64,000 nucleotides of DNA from Argyresthia goedartella (GCA_949825045.1 OX463829.1:19872715-19936714); one strand, 5' to 3'; counted from the first letter of the stretch, positions 9,774 to 20,071 are shown. Notes: generated by a model not told the origin, from the letters alone. Numbers and translations: made by a program.

Positions 9774-10510
9774 GTAATATAGCAAAGAGTATTATAGGGT
9801 GTCCCTAAAATAATGGTCCAACTTTAAAGGGAAGACAGCTCACCTTATTTCCTAAAACTAATTTAAATATTTAAAAAAAACCTAGGGTTACCAAGCTTTT
9901 TTATTTTTCCGGAATTTTCCATTCCGTCTTCCGTACATCATGTTTTTTAATGCATGTCGCTGCAAATGATGACATTTCCAAGATATTATTTTTGTAGAAT
10001 AAAGCTTAATAGTTTACCAATATAACCAGATAACATTTTTGTTAATAACTGTTATGATAATGACTTAGAAAAAATCCCGAGTACAAATATTATTTTATCT
10101 TCTTTATGAGGACCGAAATAAAAATAAATCTCCTACAAAAAAATGTAAGGCATTGAACTGAACCATCACTTTAAAAACTTGTACACCTACCCAGCTTTGT
10201 AAATTAATATAAAACTTAGGACTACACTTTTTCGTTGCAAAGTTATAGTTATTATTCTGAAAAGTGGTGCTAGCTAATTTTAAATAATTAAATAAAAATT
10301 AAATCTGCGTTAAACGTATTGTAGTGTCTAAAATGTTTGCCTACCATAATCACCAAGAAAGACACCTTTTTTTGTTTAGCTTTAAAAATTAAGTTCCTAC
10401 CGTACCTCTCAATCTAAATTAATAAAAAAAAAATAGGTCTTATAAAAAAATGAAACAGTTAAGAAAATCAAAAAAATATTTATTAATACAAAACACACTA
10501 TTGAAATCAA

Positions 10511-10617
10511 AGGAAAGCAATTTGAGCATCTTTTGTAACTTAGTACTTACTTACTACTTTACTTTGTAACTCAAATAACTTTATTTGAGTTACAAAAGAT
10601 GCTCAAATTGCTTTCCT
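10511..10617. repeat. Inverted repeat, two 30-bp arms, 47-bp spacer
   Basis: 10511-10540 is the exact reverse complement of 10588-10617 ('aggaaagcaatttgagcatc...' against '...gatgctcaaattgctttcct'). The spacer holds a second small stem ('actcaaataa' / 'ttatttgagt'). Confidence 0.88.
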
Positions 10618-11185
10618 CTTGCAATAATGAAAACTCGCATCTCCTAATGAACGAAGCTTTTAGACGCCTGGCTCGGTCTATTAATTCTCCTTCTGTTCTA
10701 ATAGGTTTTTGGTACACCTTGTCTTTCAGACACCCCCGATAATTTTTTTTAGGGTATTTAAGTCTGGGGATCGTGGCGGCCACAAAAAAGGACTTAAGCG
10801 CCCAATCCATCTTTCAGGGTATTCGTTATTTTCGTATGCCCGTACTGCTGCTGCATAGAGTGCTGGGCACCCGTCGTTTTGCAACCACATATGCTTTCTC
10901 GCACGTCTTCTGGTACATTTTGTAGTAAATTTGGCAACTAATTTCTTAAGAAATGCAGATAATATTCCGCGTTCAGAGTTGCTGGTAATTCAAAGGTCCT
11001 ATGATTTGGTTAATGATAATTCCAGCCCATACATTTATTTTAAATTGGTATTGGCTCCTGTCTTCTCTCATCAAACGTGGGTTCACTCATTGCCAACTGT
11101 GTAAGTTATGTAAGTTGAGATATCCATCCCGCTTACACGAGGATTCATCACTCCAAAGTATTTTATTAAAAAACTGTGTGTCTTC
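10571..11185 (-). pseudogene. Transposase C-terminal half, decayed
   Basis: Reading minus from 11185 in shifting frames gives WSDESSCKRDGYLNLHN, then NVWAGIINQIIGPLNY, then NDGCPALYAAAVRAY, then ERWIGRLSPFLWPPRSPDL, and finally LKDKVYQKPIRTEGEL. These are the acidic-triad blocks of a mariner-superfamily DDE transposase ('WSDE', 'QxDGxPxH', 'WPPRSPDL'). Several stops and frameshifts are present. Its last part contains the left arm region of the palindrome at 10511-10617. Confidence 0.72.
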
Positions 11186-11187
11186 AT

Positions 11188-11946
11188 GAATGAAATGATG
11201 TTAATGGTGTATTGTCTTTAACCTTGAATTGGTGCACAGTTAATAATTTATTGTTAAACGCTGGTAAAACCAAGTGTATCAAATTCTCACTTCCAAATGT
11301 CAGGCAAGTTGAGACCAGTTTAGTGTTAGACATCAGCACGTTAGAATTAGTAAATGATACGAAGTTTCTTGGAATAATCATTGATAGCAAATTGCAGTGG
11401 GGACCCCACATAGATAAATTGGCTGGTAAATTAAGTTCTGCGGCTTACGCTGTTAGGAATATCAGACAAAGCACGGATGTGGCTACATCTAGGCTAGTAT
11501 ATTTTAGTTACTTTCATAGTGTGATGTCCTATGGTATCTTGTTGTGGGGGAAAGCAGCGGATATTCAAACTATTTTTATTTTACAGAAAAGAGCTATTCG
11601 AGCAGTTTATAATTTAAAACGAACAGACTCCTTAAGAGAGTTTTTTAAAGAAATTGACATACTAACAGTAGCTAGTCAATTTATTTTCAAAAATATAATG
11701 TATGTACGCAAGAACCTTACAACATTTTCCAAACTTAGCGATAGCTGTAATGTTAACCTAATAAATTATCACAGACTATGTGCGCCCCGTTTTAGACTCG
11801 CAAAGGTTAGCAATTCTTTCAAGGGTCAGTGCATTCTCTACTACAATAGGATACCTTTGGATATTTTGAAATTGCCATTTGAGCAATTTAAAAAGCATGT
11901 TAAAGCGACTTTGTCGAAAAATATTACAATGTTCAAGATTACTTAA
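11188..11946 (+). pseudogene. LINE-A reverse transcriptase, C-terminal part
   Basis: The frame reads SLTLNWCTVNNLLLNAGKTK, then TKFLGIIIDSKLQWGPHI, then SYGILLWGKAADI and ILQKRAIRAVYNLK. These follow the FADD motif in the finger-palm-thumb of non-LTR reverse transcriptases. The catalytic palm is absent because of 5' truncation. A closely similar stretch lies at 41587-42330, which has the FADDT motif. Confidence 0.85.
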
Positions 11947-12180
11947 ATGACAGGACTGTATGGGGTTAATCTGGCTCAATACAGACCTTGCTGTTAATAG
12001 TTTTGTAATTATTTATTCCTGCTTATTAATCATAACAATTAAATTTTTCATATTTGTTTTAGTTAAGCACAACCTATTTTTAAAAGAGATCTAAAAATCA
12101 ATCTGTGGGAGTTTCTACGCCCTCCTTCTCCCACAGTGGTCCAATGTAGAGAAAAGGCAAAAAATGACGTTTGCTAAGTA

Positions 12181-13770
12181 CACACATCAACACTGTCTAG
12201 GGATATTTTGTATTTCTTAAATTTTTTGATTAACTATAAATATTTTGTTCAGAGAAGTATATATGGAATTAAACCTCAGTTAATGCCCAACTTAATTATA
12301 TAAATAAAAAACATTTTAGATCTTCAAATATTTTTTTTTAAATAAAATAACAAAGAGACTAAAAATGGTGCTAAGTCTACGAATGAAATTAATGAATAAA
12401 ATGGATAATTTTATTTAAAAAACAACTTAAAGTGAGACATTTTAACTCTTAATAATCAGTGTTGCCACCCCTCACGTTAATAAGAGTTTGGCATCGGTTA
12501 TTCATACTGTGAATTAAGGTATCGATGTCTTGCTGTGGTATGCGTTCCCAGGTTCGTTGCAGGTGCAAGAAAAGTTGCTCTTCTGTGGCCAGATTTGGAG
12601 GGAGGGCATGCATAGCCCTTCGCTGCAACATGTCCCACGCATGTTCGATGGGATTCATATCGGGCGACTGCGCAGGCCATCTCATTACCGTGACGTCGTT
12701 GTCTTGAAGTGCGGCTGATACCAGCCTCGTAGTGTGTGGACGAGCATTATCATGCATGAGTACGAATTGCTGGCCGATTTGCACCCTATGCGGAATAATA
12801 ACAGGTTCCACCACCTCATCACGGTATTTCTGAGCATTCATGTTGCCTCTTACAAAAACGAGGTCGGTTCGCGCGCCTATACGAATTCCTGCCCATACCA
12901 TGATTGTTCCTGTTTGGTACGAATGAACCTCCTGTGGATGTTGGAGCCGGCTTTCCCTGCCTGGAACTCTCCAAACTCGTGTTCTTCGCGAATCTGGATG
13001 AAATCCAAACCGAGACTCATCCGTAAAGAGCACTGTCGACCATTGTTCATTATCCCATAACAAGTGTTCTTGAGCCCACAATAGTCGCCTTCCGCGATTG
13101 CCTCGTCGCAAAGCAGGAACACGAATTGCCCTGCGAGAATGAAGATTAGCTTCATGTAGCCTTCTTCTGACAGTTTGGTCGCTAACCAACAGCTGATGCT
13201 CCTGTTGGAGCCTCTGTACCATTTCCATGGCCGTCAGAGTAGGTTCTCTCCTGGCGGTATTTTGGAGAAAACGGTCCTCTCTAGGGGTGGTCACCCGAAT
13301 TCTGCCAGCATGCCGTTCCGCCACTTCCCCAGTATCACGATAACGTGACCAGAGCCTTGATATCACATTCTGGCTGGTGCCTAGGGTCTCCGCAACAACG
13401 TTTTGGATAGCGCCAGCTTCCAACATTCCTACCGCTCTTATCATCTCGTCTCTCGTCAGATGTCGACGTTGCATGACACAAACAGTAAAAATCCCCAAAA
13501 CAATTGATAGAGTTAGTTAATTAATGTTTTTCTAAATAAATCTCAACACAAAACTAGCACTGTAAACTAGCACTGTAAACTGAATCAAATGCGTGTTCCC
13601 GCGCTTTCTTTTGTTTTCATAAGTTTTTGTTTTTTTTTCAATGTCAGTTTGAAAATGGAACAAGGAGGTTTAATTCCACATATAAACTTTTTCCTAATTC
13701 TGAGTAGTTTTTCTGAAAAACTAAGAAATTCAAACAAAAATCTAATATCCCTAGACAGTGTTGATGTGTG
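12181..13770 (-). mobile_element. Tc1-like DNA transposon, complete, TA target site
   Basis: The termini are inverted: CACACATCAACACTGTCTAG at 12181 and CTAGACAGTGTTGATGTGTG ending at 13770. TA flanks both sides (12179-12180 and 13771-13772). Removing the element restores the LINE-A tail seen in other copies ('gctaagta' to 'tatgtaaat'). Length is 1,590 bp, normal for Tc1. Confidence 0.95.
12449..13498 (-). CDS. Tc1-like transposase, DD34E, intact
   Basis: A single uninterrupted 349-residue frame. An N-terminal paired-type helix-turn-helix (RRHLTRDEMIRAVGMLEAG, then NVISRLWSRYRDTG) is followed by a GRxR-like hinge (HAGRIRVTTPREDR). The DDE domain shows D in LFTDESRFGF, D in LMHDNARPHT, and E in SPDMNPIEHAWD, with 34 residues between the last two, the DD34E spacing. 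Length and order are normal for Tc1. It moves its own element by cut and paste into TA. Nothing in the protein looks broken, so it could be functional if transcribed. Confidence 0.95.
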   Translation of the reverse strand: MGIFTVCVMQRRHLTRDEMIRAVGMLEAGAIQNVVAETLGTSQNVISRLWSRYRDTGEVAERHAGRIRVTTPREDRFLQNTARREPTLTAMEMVQRLQQEHQLLVSDQTVRRRLHEANLHSRRAIRVPALRRGNRGRRLLWAQEHLLWDNEQWSTVLFTDESRFGFHPDSRRTRVWRVPGRESRLQHPQEVHSYQTGTIMVWAGIRIGARTDLVFVRGNMNAQKYRDEVVEPVIIPHRVQIGQQFVLMHDNARPHTTRLVSAALQDNDVTVMRWPAQSPDMNPIEHAWDMLQRRAMHALPPNLATEEQLFLHLQRTWERIPQQDIDTLIHSMNNRCQTLINVRGGNTDY

Positions 13771-13927
13771 TATATGTAAATATCTACAGTAATAAAGTAC
13801 TTTGACTTTGACTTTGACTTTGAATCATTCTCAGCATTCTTCGACAGAAATACACTCTTTGAGCGTAATCTCAGTGGCTGCAGCGTTTGCACACGTTAAA
13901 CGTGATATGGGTGCAACCGGTTCAGTT

Positions 13928-14239
13928 TTAGCATTCTATGCAGCGTCGTTCTTGGTATACCGGTGCTATGGTGCGCACTGAAAGCGAGGGATCTTCTTCG
14001 ATTTCTCTTAATACTATTAAATCGTAATTAACTTGCCGCGGCCTTCCTTCACTAGCACCACCAATTCCGGTACCAAGAATCCTTCCCTCAAGAAGGGCGT
14101 TATGCACTCCGGGATAACGGTCCATATTCGGGAATCTTTCTCGGTACAATCTTGCGGCGGCCCTGGCATTCTCTCTTGCTTCTCCATAAATCCAATGCAT
14201 GTAACAGTACTCACGTGGCGTGAACTGGTAATGAGGCAT
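13928..14239 (-). pseudogene. Transposase N-terminal half (DUF4817-like)
   Basis: The frame reads PHYQFTPREYCYMHWIYGEA, then AAARLYRERFPNMDRYPG and a later EEDPSLSVRTIA. This is the helix-turn-helix start of a mariner-superfamily transposase class common in insects ('EYADMHFIYGxxxGNxxxAxxxYxxRFPxR'). It is cut off by the LINE-A insertion to its left on the map. The continuation is found at 10571-11185. Confidence 0.75.
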
Positions 14240-15481
14240 TTCAATGTCTTTTGTTTTTTGTCAACACAACACCAAGCAAACAAAACTACAACACAATGTT
14301 TATCAGAGTCCGTGAGATCGCCAAGTCGGTAATTTCAAGAAACAAACAGTCCAAATCGATAAGAAAATCAGTATCCGATTTCAAGCACAGGTTGAGGTTT
14401 GCAGCAGAAAAGTTCAGGCCGGTATGAATAGTTGTCTGACGTGGGTATCGAAGAGTTACAAGTTCACAACTAAACTAAAGTACGGTCGCAGAGCAGGAAG
14501 AGATGCGATGCGATGATGCGATGTCTCATTCTGCCGCAGCTGCCCAGGTAGCGGTTTCATGTTCTCCGAACTGATAATATGTAATATTAGAAGGCATTCT
14601 AATCAAAGGCATTATAGGACGTAAAAATATTGTAATATTTTTTTAAATTAGCTCCAACTTTCAGATTAATAGCAATAACTTTGCAACGACAAAGTCTAGT
14701 CCTAAGTTTTATACCAATTCACAAGGGTAGGTTTACAAGTTATTAAAAGAATGGTTTAGTTCAATGCCCTACATTTTTTTTGCAGGAGATTTTTTTAAAT
14801 TTCGTTCCTCTTAAGAAAAAAAAATATTTGTTAATTGCATTAATAACATTTAGCTTTATTCTAAAAATATAAGATCTTGGAAATGTCATCATTTGCAACG
14901 ACAGCATTAAAAAACATGATGTACGGAAGACGGAATGGAAAATTCCGGAAAAATGAAAAAGCTTGGTTTTTTAAATTATAAACCCTAGGATTCTTTTTTA
15001 AATATAGAATAGTGTCCTAGTGTGGGGTCGGAAGCAATGAATGTGACTCAATTTAAATGTTATGTTATTTATAAGCGAATTGAAATGCCAGTGCCTCTTC
15101 TGAACAAGGATAATTTCATCTAGCTAGGCTAGCTTTATTTTTCGTTATTTGTTTATTCATTAGCTTATTGACATGTGATATCATCTTATTAAATTACAAA
15201 GAGTGCCAATAAACCTTGCACGGTTTGGCTAGGCAATAGAGACGACATATTTAATACAAACAAATGTGAAAAAATGCTGTTCGGGGGCTCTGTATCATAC
15301 TCATCGTCGCCACTCACGGATATATGGTTAACTCTGAAATTCGGGTTTCTTCACAACGATTTATTTCTCCGTACGATTTATCTCATTAATGTACCAAGCC
15401 GCACCGCCAGGCGAGTGGTAAAACTTCTGGACGACGATCGCTCAGTCTTGAGAAAATAACACAAAATTTATTTTTTCCCAG

Positions 15482-15701
15482 CCGGCCAGACACCCCAAGC
15501 TCAGAGACCAGCGCATCAACCAACAGCTGCGCAGTGACCATGCCCGGTGAAGCCGCAGAGTACAGTGCCAAGGTGCTGCCAACATCGGCGCTGAAGGTCT
15601 TAGAAGAAGCCCTGACTACCCCCTCTCCGAAAGACGCCTACTATCTCAAGATGAAGCCAGACTCCTGGTTTACCAGGTCACCTTCACTAAGAGTGGTGTG
15701 A
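15482..15701 (+). CDS. SDR-family gene, last exon with stop
   Basis: This exon follows acceptor 'ttttttcccag'. Its first base completes the serine codon left open at 9773. It encodes 72 residues and ends in TGA at 15699-15701. The frame contains EYSAKVLPTSALKVLEEAL, TTPSPKDAYYLKMKPDSW and a short tail. 'ALTSPxPKxRYY' near the C terminus is typical of the RDH/HSD17B6/BDH-like SDR group. From 934 the spliced product has 284 residues, which with a missing start of about 40-60 fits the usual 320-350. The intron before it is 5.7 kb and filled by nested transposons. Confidence 0.8.
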
Positions 15702-16560
15702 GTTAAGGGGTGCCTCGATGGTTACACTATTTGAAATTAAAAGCGACTGTTTTGAGGTCATTGGTACCTTTTATAGATACGCATAGAACGACGTTTAGCT
15801 TTAAGTTTCAAAGAGTGGACCAATTGATGACAATACCTACAACATCATGAAATCACTTTTCAATCTGGATTTGATGCAAAACGTATCTTTAAAGTCTTTT
15901 TTTACATTAGTTTTGCAATTATTCTGATACTCATTATAATTACATGTAAAGCATAATGTGGTGTAGGTGCCAAAATTATCATAATCAGTCTCGTATTACT
16001 GACATTTTTGTAAGATTTTAACCATAACCATATTTATGTTAACTCAAATTAATCTTAGGTCTTTTTATTGTGTAAGTTTTTATCGACCTACTTCCCTTAA
16101 TCGAAGGCACCGGGTAGTGGATGTTTCATGCCAAAAGAAGTTGGCAATTGGTTTGAGCAATTTATGTATTGTGCGGAAGTATTGAGTTAATTCCGTTTGC
16201 CACAAGAGTGTCTTGTGTTAAACAACGAATTGTCGCGGTAGTGATAGGAAATATCGACTCCGTAATATATATTGTTACAGTTATTTTCATTATGTCGAAA
16301 TATTTTTTGTAAATAATTCAATCTCACTTTGTGCCAATTATAAGTGCGAGAAGCTACGCTGAGAGCCTTATGAGTTCTTAAGTAGGGACCAGTGTCTGTA
16401 TACTAATAATTATTTAAACACAAAGTTTATATCTTTGATGCATTGATAGGAAGAATCCGTAACAATATGAGACACTAGTGTCGTTTGCTAGAGAAACAAA
16501 TATAATTTGTTTAACATTTGTATTCATGTAAATAATTGTTATTCAATAAACGTTCTTCGG
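15702..16560 (+). promoter_or_regulatory. Likely 3' UTR and polyadenylation signal of the SDR gene
   Basis: No coding resemblance follows the stop codon at 15701. 'ttcaataaacgttc' near 16543-16556 supplies an AATAAA signal, and a second candidate ('gaataaagtt') lies near 16770. Which one is used cannot be told from the sequence. Confidence 0.4.
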
Positions 16561-17330
16561 TAATCTTTTCTCTTTTCTTCACACATGCCGAAGCTCATGA
16601 AACTGATGAGGTTTTTCGTAGCTCATATAAAACCAGGAAACGAGCACTCGTACGCCAATGCTACGAAAAATTTCAGAACTAATGTACAGTACCTGCACCT
16701 ACTTTCCGCGGTACGTCGTGTTGTATCGTTAAATTAATTTTCGGCCGACATTGGACCCAATGCTCACGAGAATAAAGTTTTTAAATTAACTGTTAGGGTA
16801 ATTTTTGTGCGGATGCGGTTAACGTCCAGGGAACCCATTATTCAGTGACTCAAATCCAACGCAGTTAGTGTCAAATGGGCGTTAAGTGTATGGGAAAACT
16901 CCGTGAAAACTGTCACATTTCCACAGTTTTCGGTCGATTTTTGTAGTCTTGCTATACTATACACTATACCGCACGACCACGGCGGATTTTCACTTTTTTA
17001 TTTAAGTACAAATTTATGAAAACAAATGTACTTAATTGTACTATTGACATCTAAGTTTCTACTAAAATTATTAAAATAGATAGGTACCTAACGATATTTC
17101 AATTAATTTAGTGGTCCTGCCATGAAACAATATCCGCACGACCACGCATGATTTAAGATATTCAGGCTAAGCTCTATCGATGTCAACGATTCGTCTGTCA
17201 TTTTCCATACAAAATATATGATTTATCTGTTCGATAGGACTTAGTTATCGGAACGCTGAAACAGGCCCTGCGTACTATATTGCACATGACCATTTATGGA
17301 GTTATAGTAGACTGACAGTTGCTAAAATTT
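15702..17330. other. Non-coding stretch after the SDR gene
   Basis: Apart from the presumed 3' UTR, no gene or clear repeat is seen. The words 'gcacgaccacg' recur near 16972 and 17136, which suggests an old repeat. Confidence 0.35.
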
Positions 17331-17339
17331 ATTAGAACA

Positions 17340-17450
17340 AAACGCCTTGCAATGCCTGGAGAAATGATTATAGAAATTTTTAATAAAGTATGTAATAGTA
17401 GTATATTGCTGTAACGATTTCTCCAGGCGTTGTAAGGCATTCGGTTCTAA
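17340..17450. repeat. Imperfect hairpin, about 30-bp arms
   Basis: 'acgccttgcaatgcctggagaaat' near 17342-17365 pairs with 'atttctccaggcgttgtaagg' near 17419-17439, with a few mismatches, around a loop of about 50 bp. It may be a small MITE; a microRNA-type precursor cannot be excluded. Confidence 0.55.
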
Positions 17451-17639
17451 CAAGCTTCAGAAATCAGCAGCTCTCAACCAACACTTAATGAGGGATTTTT
17501 AAAAAAAAAAAACTTCAGAAAAAAAAAAACTATGGGTATATGAATGGATATAGGCGATGTATAGTTCGTTCGCGTTTAGAATACAGTGAGCCATCAGTGC
17601 AATTACAGGGTAAAGGTGTATTGATTGGTGACTTTCTAA

Positions 17640-17960
17640 TTTGGAGCGACAAGATTGGTTATGGAGAACCGCCTCAGAACCGGGCATGGCCGCATGGGTG
17701 AATACATTCACCGCTGTGGCTGGCGAGAAACCCCAGCCTGTGATTACGGGGCGGATGTTCAGAGCATGGAACTCTTAATTCGAGACTGTCCTAAAAGAAA
17801 ATATAATGGGGACCCCACTGACCTCTTCACTCTAACTAACGAAGCAGCTGAATGGCTGAAGACCTCAAAATTGTATATTTAGCAAGGACGACTCAACGAC
17901 TTCGGCCATACGAATAATAAACTTGGAGTCAAGTACGTGTAAATATTATCCCACCAAAAA
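17640..17960 (+). mobile_element. LINE fragment (3' end of a reverse-transcriptase ORF)
   Basis: The frame 17655-17882 reads ENRLRTGHGRMGEYIHRCGW, then ACDYGADVQSMELLIRDCP and LFTLTNEAAEWLK. This matches the C-terminal zinc-finger-like end ('RTGHGRCxxYLHRxGW...CxCGxxxQTxxHLIxxC') of non-LTR reverse transcriptases. It is truncated at the 5' side. Confidence 0.7.
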
Positions 17961-19006
17961 TATTTTCATGTAAAATGTTGCTAAGACGAGACCATATGGC
18001 TCGTACTGTCAAAAAATCATTCTTTGTCTGGTAATCCTGCGGTATGAAAGTAGTGACTCCTGCGCAGACTTGTATGTTTTGATACATTATTCTTGTTGAA
18101 CCAAGACTAATATTGTGTTAAGACTTAAAGTGTAATGATAAAATTAAAGTGTTAAATCGTGTGTCCGAAATAGAAGTTAATTTAGATTTGGTGAGCTATT
18201 AGCCTCTTTGTGTTGGTCCATTACATTTGACACACCTGAAAGATATATATGTAATAACCTAATGTATCGCGTTTGCGTTCAAATAAAAAATATATGTTGA
18301 CCTGCTTGATTGTCCAAATACACGCATGTGCGATGACGCAACGTTGTGCGAATTCGATCGCCCAACTATACAAAAAAGGGATGAGGTATAGTTGGTTGAC
18401 ACTTCCGGTTATCAAACGTCATTAGGAGAACTTAACACAGCTGATTTTAAAAACAAATGTTCTGAAAGCTGTGTCGGGTGGCGTTAATTTGGGATGGCTT
18501 TCATTTATGGGTATGTGATAAATTAATATCAGTACTAGCTTTTTACAGAATTTAACGACGACGACGTAAGGATGATAAATTTTTATTCTTTGACTTCCAT
18601 TGGTTTCGCACGGGATTTCGTTTTGAAAACCAAAGTCAGGCGAGGAATTAAGTCGCAAAGGTCCAAAAGAATAGCCAGGGTCGTCCTAACCAATGAATTT
18701 GAGGTCAATGGTGGTAATAATCACAAAACAGTGGATATCGCTAAGAGAAAGTGGTCGATATAAACCAAAACAACAAAATACAGTTTTGTTTGTTGTTGAC
18801 AAATGAAAGTTCTTGTACTTCGTCTTCGTCACAAAACAGCTTTGCCATTTTTTTACTGGCAACTGGCATAAAAATAAAAATTAAAAATTAAAAAAAATTG
18901 GAACTTCTTTAATTTCATTTTTACGAGCTGTCAGAAAATTGGAAATTTAAGAAAATAGTCTGACGCAGTGGGAAGAATCCATGAGAGTTACAGGTTACTT
19001 ATCGGT

Positions 19007-19337
19007 TCATTCAGCGGAATGAACATCCTTATCCTCATTCCGTTCTTCTGTCCCTTTCAACTTCTGTGAGTCACAAGTGGGCTCAGCCACCTTGAGATTT
19101 GAGAAGCTCTGCCAAATCGCATAATTCTCTATACAAAGTAGGTACCCTCCCTTGCCAGTCATATCGTCTTTGTCCACCTTGGTGAGGCAGGTCCAGTACT
19201 GTGGAATATTGGATGCGCCCTGCTGCTGCCAGGCGGCGGCGGTGCTGACGGCGAATCGCATGTTGTCGGGACGATCATTTAAATATTCCACATATTGATC
19301 TTCGAGGTTAACGGAGATGGATGCTATGTTTCTGACG
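19007..19337 (-). CDS. DNase II-like protein (catalytic motif lost), exon 6, C terminus
   Basis: The exon starts after acceptor 'tttttcttcag' with one base that completes a Ser codon from exon 5, and ends at TGA 19007-19009. It reads VRNIASISVNLEDQY, then NDRPDNMRFAVSTAAAWQQQ, then PQYWTCLTKVDKD and GYLLCIENYAIWQSFSNL. In DNase II this region holds the second HxK motif ('DHSKW') followed by 'WxCVGDINR' and 'GGGxxCxxxxxLWxxF'. Here the HSK positions read DNM, so the active-site His and Lys are absent, while the structural W, C and final C...W pattern remain. The corresponding part of the paralogue at 48-62 kb is two exons. Confidence 0.85.
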
Positions 19338-19436
19338 CTGAAGAAAAACTTAACATGAAAAAAATAACAAAATATCATGAGGTGGAAGAAGATTTAAATT
19401 TTACTCGATCACTCAATGATAAGGAAAACTCGACGA

Positions 19437-19695
19437 CCGGTTTAGCCTAGCGGGTAGCAACCCTGCCTACGAAGCTGACGGTCCTGGGTTCGAATCCCGG
19501 TAATGGAAAATATTTGTGTGATGAGTATGAATATTTGTTTCTTAGTCTTGGATGTTTTCTATGTATTTATCTCAATTAAATGTGTCGTCGTCTAGTAACC
19601 ATAACAAAAGCCTTGTTGAGCTTACTATGGGGCACAAATCGAACTTTGTTTAAGATTGTTTTCTAATATTTATTTTATTTATTTATTTATTTACT
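19437..19695 (+). mobile_element. tRNA-derived SINE, intact, in DNase II-like intron 5
   Basis: 'ggtttagcctagcgggtag' is an A-box region and 'ggtcctgggttcgaatccc' a B-box region. The body 'gtttcttagtcttggatg' and 'gtcgtcgtctagtaacc' leads to a tail of 'ttta' repeats ending near 19695. The same SINE, reversed and split, occurs around 44818-46335. Host-gene orientation is opposite. Confidence 0.85.
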
Positions 19696-19885
19696 CATCG
19701 AAATCTAAACTTTAGCTTGACAGTCGGTGAATTTAAGCTGAATGATGATGAATGACACGGTTAAGAAAAAGTGAGATCTATAATATATTGTCTCACAAAT
19801 TACGCATGGTTAATGTGAGCGAAACTAATCCCGCTTTTAAACTCGCCAGTAACTAACTGAATTATCTAATATCTAATTTGCCTAC

Positions 19886-20071
19886 CTGAAGTCCTTCTTA
19901 CAAATGTCAGACTTCAAATGCCTCGACTGCCCATACACATCCACCACAATGCCGTGTTGCTTAGCAAAGGCGCGATAGAGGCATCTCTTCACGCCTGGGC
20001 TGCGGGACAGGATCTTCACATTGTTCGGGATCCCGTTGAAGTGGAACTGCTGGATGTTTTGCTTTGATATC
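19886..20071 (-). CDS. DNase II-like protein (catalytic motif lost), exon 5
   Basis: Acceptor 'aacctttgtccag' and donor 'ttcag|gtaggc' both agree in phase with the neighbours. It reads ISKQNIQQFHFNGIPNNVKI, then KRCLYRAFAKQHGIVVDVYG and LKSDICKKDF. This aligns with the paralogue's IESFETLVGRKFLSFAKS...DLYSGLVAEVLQSDL: a helix region ending in 'FAK' and a following 'D-Y'. The alternative acceptors at 20098 and 20092 are out of phase with exon 4. Confidence 0.82.

Larger units (their letters stand above)
11186..13826 (+). mobile_element. LINE-A copy 1, 5'-truncated, split by Tc1
   Basis: Reverse transcriptase C-terminal sequence starts abruptly near 11188 and runs to 12180. After the Tc1 insertion it resumes at 13771 ('tatgtaaatatctacagtaataaag') and ends in a tail of 'tttgac' repeats (about 13799-13823). 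The same 3' UTR stem-loop ('ctgtgggag' / 'ctcccacag') is present as in other copies. The family probably belongs to the Jockey/CR1 group. Confidence 0.85.
9797..15010 (-). mobile_element. Mariner-superfamily (DUF4817-type) transposon with about 400-bp inverted repeats, interrupted
   Basis: About 9825-10290 is the imperfect reverse complement of about 14630-15000; shared words include 'ggaattttccattccgtcttccgtacatcatgtt' and 'caaatgatgacatttccaagat'. The left terminus is 'tagggtgtccctaaaat'. Inside, on the minus strand, lie the two halves of a transposase (14239-13928 and about 11185-10571), separated by a LINE-A that itself carries a Tc1 element. The whole lies in SDR intron 4. The right terminus is degraded. 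Confidence 0.8.

Noticed and set aside
9528..9785. Long minus-strand open frame over the GC-rich block
   Set aside because: It is the shadow of the plus-strand SDR exon 9542-9773, whose splice sites and motifs fit.
13799..13823. TTTGAC repeats as a stand-alone microsatellite
   Set aside because: The same run ends LINE-A copy 3, so it is the LINE tail.
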